Shown in pieces: positions 59,144-64,000 of a stretch of DNA of 64,000 nt (position 1 is the stretch's first letter; every line of letters begins with the position of its first letter). The notes under the pieces were generated by a model. It searched no databases and was not told the DNA's origin. It was given only the letters and a program-made list of their open reading frames with translations. Source of the stretch: Clostridia bacterium (GTDB lineage Bacteria > Bacillota > Clostridia > Christensenellales > Borkfalkiaceae); contig CAAGME010000040.1 in assembly GCA_900770945.1 (NCBI GenBank), positions 1-64,000 of the forward strand. The letters are read 5' to 3'. A program made the position numbers and the translations under genes.

Positions 59144-59971
59144 ATGATAGAATTTTCCGCGCAAAATCTCAATTTCAAAGATACGCTCGACTGCGGGCAG
59201 ATTTTTCGCTTTAAGCCGTTTGACGGCGGGTTTATCGTCTTTTCTCTCGGCGAATGCGCGATTTTAAAATCGGACGGGCAAAAGTCGATTATAGATTGCA
59301 CTTCGGATTGTTATTTTGATAACTTTTTCGACCTTTCTTTCGATTACGCCGCCGAGATAGAAAAAATAAAAGGCTACGGGTTTGAAAAGCTTACAAAGGC
59401 TTCTTCTATGTACCCGGGGCTTAGAATTTTGCGGCAAGACAAAACGGAAGCTTTGTTTTCCTTTATAATCTCGCAAAACAACAATATTCCGCGAATAAAG
59501 TCGACTATAGAAAAGACTTGCGAAAAGCTCGGCGAAACGAAAACTTTCAAAGATATCGAATATAAAGCTTTCCCGACGGCAGAGGCGTTTGCAAGAGAAA
59601 ACGAGGATTTTTATAAGTCGCTCGGGTACGGATATCGCGCGGAGTACATACTAAATACCGCAAGGCTCGTTAGCGAAGGAAAACTCGACCTTTCTTCTCT
59701 CGAAAAGCTCCCTACCCCGGAGCTGAAAGCCGAACTTTTAAAGATAAAGGGCGTGGGCGACAAGGTTGCCGACTGCGTGATTTTTTTCGGGTTTCATCGG
59801 TCGGACGCGTTCCCTGTGGACACCTGGATAGAGAAAATTTACAGGGAAGATTTTAAAGGCGCGCTCACGGACAGAAAGAAAATTTCAAAGTATTTTACGG
59901 ACTTGTTCAAGGAAGATTCCGGTTACGTTCAGCAATATCTTTTTTACGCAAAGCGCAACGGAACGTTATAA
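59144..59971 (+). CDS. 8-oxoguanine DNA glycosylase (OGG1-type)
   Basis: 275 aa base-excision repair enzyme. N-terminal domain with LDCGQIFRFKP (about residues 11-21); then SFIISQNNNIPRIKSTIE; helix-hairpin-helix LLKIKGVGDKVADCVIFFG (about 196-214) with the catalytic Lys, and the catalytic Asp in FPVDTWIEKIY (about 221-231). Removes oxidised guanine paired with C. The ribosome site is poor and the start lies within 10 bp of the previous terminator, so expression may be low. The ABC gene starts 3 bp after its stop. Confidence 0.9.
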   Translation: MIEFSAQNLNFKDTLDCGQIFRFKPFDGGFIVFSLGECAILKSDGQKSIIDCTSDCYFDNFFDLSFDYAAEIEKIKGYGFEKLTKASSMYPGLRILRQDKTEALFSFIISQNNNIPRIKSTIEKTCEKLGETKTFKDIEYKAFPTAEAFARENEDFYKSLGYGYRAEYILNTARLVSEGKLDLSSLEKLPTPELKAELLKIKGVGDKVADCVIFFGFHRSDAFPVDTWIEKIYREDFKGALTDRKKISKYFTDLFKEDSGYVQQYLFYAKRNGTL

Positions 59972-59974
59972 AAA

Positions 59975-61714
59975 ATGAAGCATTTACTACCGTATTTCAA
60001 AAAATATAAAATAGAATCGATAATCGCGCCGCTGTTTAAAATGCTGGAATCGTGCTTTGATTTGGTCGTGCCGATAATCGTTGCGGCGATAATCGACAAA
60101 GGCATCGCAACGGGCGACAAAACGTATATCATAACACGCTTTTTGTTGCTTATAGCGATGGCTGTTTGCGGCTTTTGTTGCACGATAGTCGCGCAGTTTT
60201 TCGCGGCTAAGGCGGCAACGGGAACGGCAACGGGACTAAGGCGCGAGCTTATGGCTAAGATTTCGACTTTTTCGTTCGCCGAACTTGACAAAACGGGGGC
60301 TTCTACCCTCGTTACGCGCATGACAAGCGACGTAAACCAGGTCCAGGAGGGCATAAACCGCTTTTTAAGGCTGTTTTTGCGCAGCCCGTTTATAGTTTTT
60401 GGCGCAATGATAATGGCGTTCACGATAAACGCTCAGGTCGCGATAATCTTCGTTATAGCCATTCCCGTTCTTTTTGCGATAGTATTCGGAATAATGAAGC
60501 TTACGTCGCCGATGTACAAAACGGTGCAACAAAACCTCGATTCCGTCACCAACGAAGTGCGCGAGGATTTGAACGGCGTGCGCGTTATAAGGGCTTTCGG
60601 GCGCGAAGAAGTTCAGCGCGAAAGGTTTGTCGAAGCGGATAAAAGACTATATAAATCGCAGATACGCGTAGGCAAGGTCGCGGCGTGGATGAATCCGCTC
60701 ACTTACCTTGTGATAAACGCCGGAATAATCGCTATTTTGTGGCTTTCCGCAGGCAAGGTCAACGATGGCGTTCTGCTTTCGGGCGGCGTAATCGCGCTCA
60801 TTAACTATATAAGCCAGATTCTCGTCGAACTCGTCAAGCTTGCAAACGTAGTCATCGTCATGGGCAAAGCGGGTTCGTGCTTAAACCGTATAGGCGAAGT
60901 TCTCGACGCCGAATCAAGCATAAAGTACGCCGAGAAAGAAACGGAAGAAAAAACGGGCGATTGTTCCGTCAGATTCGAAAACGTTTCGCTCACTTACGCC
61001 GGCGCGGGCGCGGAATCGCTCACGGATATTAACGTAGACATAAAACGAGGTTCGACCGTCGGCATAATCGGCGGCACGGGCAGCGGCAAATCGTCGCTTG
61101 TCAATCTTATCCCTCGCTTTTACGACGCAACGAAAGGCAGCGTTTTTGTGAACGGCAAAAACGTAAAAGACATGACGAGGGAAGAACTCCTTTCTTCGGT
61201 CGCTATCGTCGACCAAAAACCGCTTTTGTTTTCGGGTACTATCCGCTCCAACATGCAATGGGGAAAAAACAACGCGACGGACGAGGAAATATGGCGGGCG
61301 TTAGAGCTTGCGCAGGCGGCGGAATTCGTCCGCAAAAAAGAGGGCGGACTCGACGAAAAGGTTTCTCGCGGGGGCGCGAATTTTTCGGGCGGACAAAAGC
61401 AAAGGCTTTCGATTGCTCGCGCGCTTATGACAAACGCGCCGATAATAATTTTCGACGACAGTTCGTCGGCTCTCGACTATGCGACCGACGCCGCGCTCCG
61501 CCACGCGCTCAAAACTTTGCCAAAGGACACGACCGTGATAACCGTTTCCCAACGCACGAGCAGCATTGCGCACGCCGACAAAATAATAGTCCTCGACGAC
61601 GGCAAAATCGCCGGCGCAGGCACTCATGACGAGCTGTTAAGTTCTTGCGAAGTGTATAAGGAAATTTACGATTCGCAGACGAAAGAAAACGAGGAGGGCG
61701 AGTGCGATGAGTAA
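59975..61714 (+). CDS. ABC exporter half-transporter, degenerate ATP site
   Basis: 579 aa: six membrane helices (residues 15-305) then an ATPase domain with Walker A GGTGSGKSS (about 361-369), signature FSGGQKQR (about 468-475). The catalytic Glu after Walker B is Asp (IIIFDDSSSALD) and the switch His is Gln (TVSQRTSS). These losses are typical of one half of heterodimeric exporters such as BmrC/TM287. It overlaps its partner gene by 8 bases. Substrate unknown; drugs or lipids are usual. Confidence 0.92.
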   Translation: MKHLLPYFKKYKIESIIAPLFKMLESCFDLVVPIIVAAIIDKGIATGDKTYIITRFLLLIAMAVCGFCCTIVAQFFAAKAATGTATGLRRELMAKISTFSFAELDKTGASTLVTRMTSDVNQVQEGINRFLRLFLRSPFIVFGAMIMAFTINAQVAIIFVIAIPVLFAIVFGIMKLTSPMYKTVQQNLDSVTNEVREDLNGVRVIRAFGREEVQRERFVEADKRLYKSQIRVGKVAAWMNPLTYLVINAGIIAILWLSAGKVNDGVLLSGGVIALINYISQILVELVKLANVVIVMGKAGSCLNRIGEVLDAESSIKYAEKETEEKTGDCSVRFENVSLTYAGAGAESLTDINVDIKRGSTVGIIGGTGSGKSSLVNLIPRFYDATKGSVFVNGKNVKDMTREELLSSVAIVDQKPLLFSGTIRSNMQWGKNNATDEEIWRALELAQAAEFVRKKEGGLDEKVSRGGANFSGGQKQRLSIARALMTNAPIIIFDDSSSALDYATDAALRHALKTLPKDTTVITVSQRTSSIAHADKIIVLDDGKIAGAGTHDELLSSCEVYKEIYDSQTKENEEGECDE

Positions 61715-63470
61715 AAACAAAATCGACAAAGGAACGCTTAAACGCGTTTTACGCCTCGTTAAGCCTTATTCCGGGTTCGTGTGTTTAAGCCTTGTTTTCG
61801 CGCTTATTTCGGCTGCCGCGCAGCTGTTAATCCCCGTTTTTACCGGGTGGGCGATTGACGCTATGATAGGCGTAGGCGCGGTTAAGTTCGAAATAGTTTT
61901 AAAATGGATTACAGCGGTCGCGATATCCGCCGCGGCGGGCGCGGTTGCGCAAAAACTTTTGGCTCTCACTAACAATAAAATAGTTTATTCCGTATGCAAG
62001 GACTTGCGCGACGAGCTTAGCGGAAAGTTCAACAAACTTCCGCTTTCGTATCTCGATACGCACCGGACGGGCGATATCGTAAGCCGCGCCGTTGCCGACG
62101 CGGACACGCTTGCGGACGGACTTTTGCTTGCCTTTACTCAACTTTTTTCGGGCGTCGTGCTGATAATTTCCATACTTGCGGTGATGTTCGTTCTCAATTG
62201 GGTTATCGCAATCGCCGTGCTTGTTTTAACTCCGCTTTCCGTTTTTGCGGCAAGGTTCATTACTACGCGTTGCCACAAGTATTTTAAAGCTCAGTCGGAA
62301 ATCCGCGGTGAGGAAGCCGCGCTCGTCAACGAGCTTATCGAAGGTCAGCGCGTTGTCCGCGAGTTCGGACACGAAGAAGAAAGCCTTGCGGACTTTGACG
62401 AAATAAATAATCGGCTCGATAAAGCCGCGCTTAAAGCCGCGTTCTTTTCAAGCCTTACAAACCCGAGTACAAGACTCATAAACAACATAATTTACGCCGT
62501 TATCACCGTTATAGGCGCGTTTTTCGCCGTAGCGGGCGGCGGCGCGGCAGGCATTATAACCGTCGGCGAATTAAGCGTGTTTTTAAGCTACGCTTCGCAG
62601 TACGCAAAACCCTTCAACGAGATAAGCGAAGTCATAACGGAACTGCAAAACGCGCTCACTTGCGCTTCGAGGGTGTTTGAACTAATCGACGAAAAGGAAG
62701 AAATCCCCGACTGCGCCGACCCGCTTTGCCCGCCCGTAAAAGGCGAAGTCAAGCTCGACAAAGTTTACTTTTCTTACGTTCCTTCAAGACCGCTTATCGA
62801 AAACTTTTGTCTGAAAGTGACCCCCGGCGAACGCATAGCGATAGTCGGACCCACCGGGTGCGGAAAAACAACGTTAATCAACTTATTGATGCGTTTTTAC
62901 GACGTCAACTTAGGCGAAATATCGGTCGACGGCGCGGACGTAAGAAAAATGAAACGCAAGGATTTGCGTTCGCGCTACGGCATGGTTTTGCAGGATACGT
63001 GGCTTGCGACCGGCACCGTTAAGGAAAACATTTCTTACGGAAAAATAGGCGCGAGCGACGAGGAAGTTGTCGCCGCCGCAAAAGCAGCTCATGCGCACTC
63101 CTTTATAACCCGCTTGCCCGACGGTTACGACACGCTCGTCACCGGCAACGGAAGCAACCTTTCCGCGGGTCAACGGCAGCTTCTTTGCATAGCGCGCGCA
63201 ATGCTCTCGCTCCCCGATATGCTCATTTTAGACGAAGCTACTTCTTCAATCGATACCCGAACGGAATTGAAAATTCAATCGGCGTTCAATCAGATGATGA
63301 AAGGAAGAACTTCTTTCGTCGTAGCGCACCGTCTTTCCACGATAAGAAGCGCGGACAAGATAATCGTCATGAACGAAGGTCACGTCATAGAGCAAGGCAG
63401 TCACGACGAATTATTGAAAAAAGGCGGCTTTTACGCCAACCTTTACAATGCCCAATTTGCGGCAGACTAA
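61707..63470 (+). CDS. ABC exporter half-transporter, catalytic half
   Basis: 587 aa, same layout as its partner: six membrane helices, then Walker A GPTGCGKTT (about 372-380), signature LSAGQRQ (about 478-484), intact LILDEATSSID with catalytic Glu, and switch His in VVAHRLST. With the preceding protein it forms a heterodimer with one active ATP site (BmrD/TM288-like). Confidence 0.93.
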   Translation: MSKNKIDKGTLKRVLRLVKPYSGFVCLSLVFALISAAAQLLIPVFTGWAIDAMIGVGAVKFEIVLKWITAVAISAAAGAVAQKLLALTNNKIVYSVCKDLRDELSGKFNKLPLSYLDTHRTGDIVSRAVADADTLADGLLLAFTQLFSGVVLIISILAVMFVLNWVIAIAVLVLTPLSVFAARFITTRCHKYFKAQSEIRGEEAALVNELIEGQRVVREFGHEEESLADFDEINNRLDKAALKAAFFSSLTNPSTRLINNIIYAVITVIGAFFAVAGGGAAGIITVGELSVFLSYASQYAKPFNEISEVITELQNALTCASRVFELIDEKEEIPDCADPLCPPVKGEVKLDKVYFSYVPSRPLIENFCLKVTPGERIAIVGPTGCGKTTLINLLMRFYDVNLGEISVDGADVRKMKRKDLRSRYGMVLQDTWLATGTVKENISYGKIGASDEEVVAAAKAAHAHSFITRLPDGYDTLVTGNGSNLSAGQRQLLCIARAMLSLPDMLILDEATSSIDTRTELKIQSAFNQMMKGRTSFVVAHRLSTIRSADKIIVMNEGHVIEQGSHDELLKKGGFYANLYNAQFAAD

Positions 63471-63474
63471 AAAC

Positions 63475-63505
63475 TACGGCGACGGCTCTGAAAGGCGGTC
63501 GCCGT
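63475..63505 (+). terminator. hairpin after the ABC exporter operon
   Basis: ACGGCGAC/GTCGCCGT stem with a 14-base loop, then a weak GTTCTCTT tail. Confidence 0.5.
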
Positions 63506-64000
63506 GTTCTCTTGTAAAAGAAAAGGAAACTTGATATAATCTTACTTCCTTTTTGTGCGGTTGTCGGGAAATTTTCTCGGCGTTTTTTTGTAAAAATTCT
63601 CGGAATATCCCTACAAACGGCTCTTAGCTTTCCGAGGAGAGAGGGGTAAAAAACTTCTGCACTCACCCTCGCAAGGCGGCTTGCAAATGTCTTTATAATG
63701 GTACTTAAAATGTACTTTATAAGATTTACTTATGCGTGGTATAAAATTTTGTTATATGAAAAATCGGCGTAAATTTTGAGATTTTGGTGAAATTTATTTG
63801 CATTTATTCGTATAATATGGTAAACTACCCACATCAAAAAGCTCAATGAGCTTGTTTTTTTAATATTTTTTTCCGCATTTTGCGGGCATAAACAATTTTT
63901 ATTTTTATTATGAAAACTTAATATCGAGCGTAGGCGAACTTGTTTTAACCGTATTGTTTTTATCGGCTGACGTTTTCTTATTATCTTTTTTTCGCTATAC
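63506..64000. other. intergenic region at the right edge
   Basis: No convincing gene. Contains a paired GTACTT motif (63700-63718), a -10-like TATAAT at 63811 and a terminator-like hairpin at 63839. The downstream gene, if any, lies outside the window. Confidence 0.5.
63839..63861 (+). terminator. terminator-like hairpin
   Basis: AAGCTC-AAT-GAGCTT followed by GTTTTTTT, about 25 bp after a TATAAT. It could end a very short leader transcript (attenuation). Confidence 0.5.

Noticed and set aside
63730..64000. Open minus-strand frame of about 90 codons running to the right edge
   Set aside because: Random-looking composition, spans a terminator hairpin and a very AT-rich gap; no motif.
1..64000. 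CRISPR array, insertion sequence or prophage genes
   Set aside because: No regularly spaced repeats, no transposase, integrase or phage structural motifs were found; the restriction island and fic cassette have no visible recombinase.

Overview
The window looks like a chromosomal segment of an uncultured low-to-mid G+C Gram-positive bacterium of the Clostridia. Support: the gene order yqfC-yqfD-phoH-(7TM HD protein)-ybeY-era-yqzL-recO, which is typical of endospore-forming Bacillota; sporulation proteins YqfC/YqfD; an L27 with a removable N-terminal extension; 7 tRNA genes that all encode CCA; type A-like RNase P RNA; many sigma-A promoters with 17-bp spacers. I cannot name a genus.

Layout. 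1-2.2 kb: end of an ABC efflux operon and a lipoprotein (minus strand). 2.4-3.3 kb: a seven-gene tRNA operon (Gly-Arg-His-Gln-Lys-Lys-Leu, minus). 3.4-5.6 kb: phosphodiesterase, RdgB-type ITPase and a zinc alcohol dehydrogenase (minus). 5.8-13.4 kb: rpmE, a DUF1385-PrmC fusion, prfA, a small P-loop protein, a DUF5685/J-like/membrane-protein operon and rlmD. 13.4-25.3 kb: a surface-polysaccharide locus (PglE-like aminotransferase, PglC-like phosphoglycosyl transferase, glycosyltransferases, acyltransferase, Wzy, Wzx, a pyruvyltransferase-FrhB fusion, UDP-glucose dehydrogenase). Its middle is clearly AT-rich, and it is bounded on the right by the last 20 or so codons of a destroyed sugar-nucleotide epimerase gene, as expected of cassette exchange. 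25.3-32.0 kb (minus): feoAB, a two-component system, leuS. 32.1-39.8 kb: PAP2 phosphatase and the yqfC-to-gph operon. 39.8-48.3 kb: a membrane XRE regulator, SGNH hydrolase, pepF, tsaE-tsaB-rimI, a hydrolase, a MurF-like ligase and Ddl. 48.3-50.8 kb: rnpB and a large lipoprotein. 51.0-57.8 kb: a restriction-modification-like island with a Fic gene. 57.8-63.5 kb: conserved hypothetical, rplU-rpmA, OGG-type glycosylase and a heterodimeric ABC exporter.

The most notable system is the 51.0-56.5 kb island: a 70-aa XRE controller faces a three-gene operon encoding a methyltransferase-like partner without a catalytic NPPY motif, an NPPY methyltransferase, and a 969-aa protein joining a GIY-YIG-like domain, an SF2 helicase and a Tudor-like tail. 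Two perfect 17-bp palindromes sit in the shared control region, and both transcripts look leaderless. A Fic gene follows, bracketed by perfect 20-bp direct repeats and by copies of one inverted-repeat motif. A separate ungapped 24-bp motif occurs six times on the + strand between 12.6 and 47.1 kb, mostly at gene ends; I know no name for it.

Everything here is from reading the sequence; family names come from recognised motifs, and no database search was possible.
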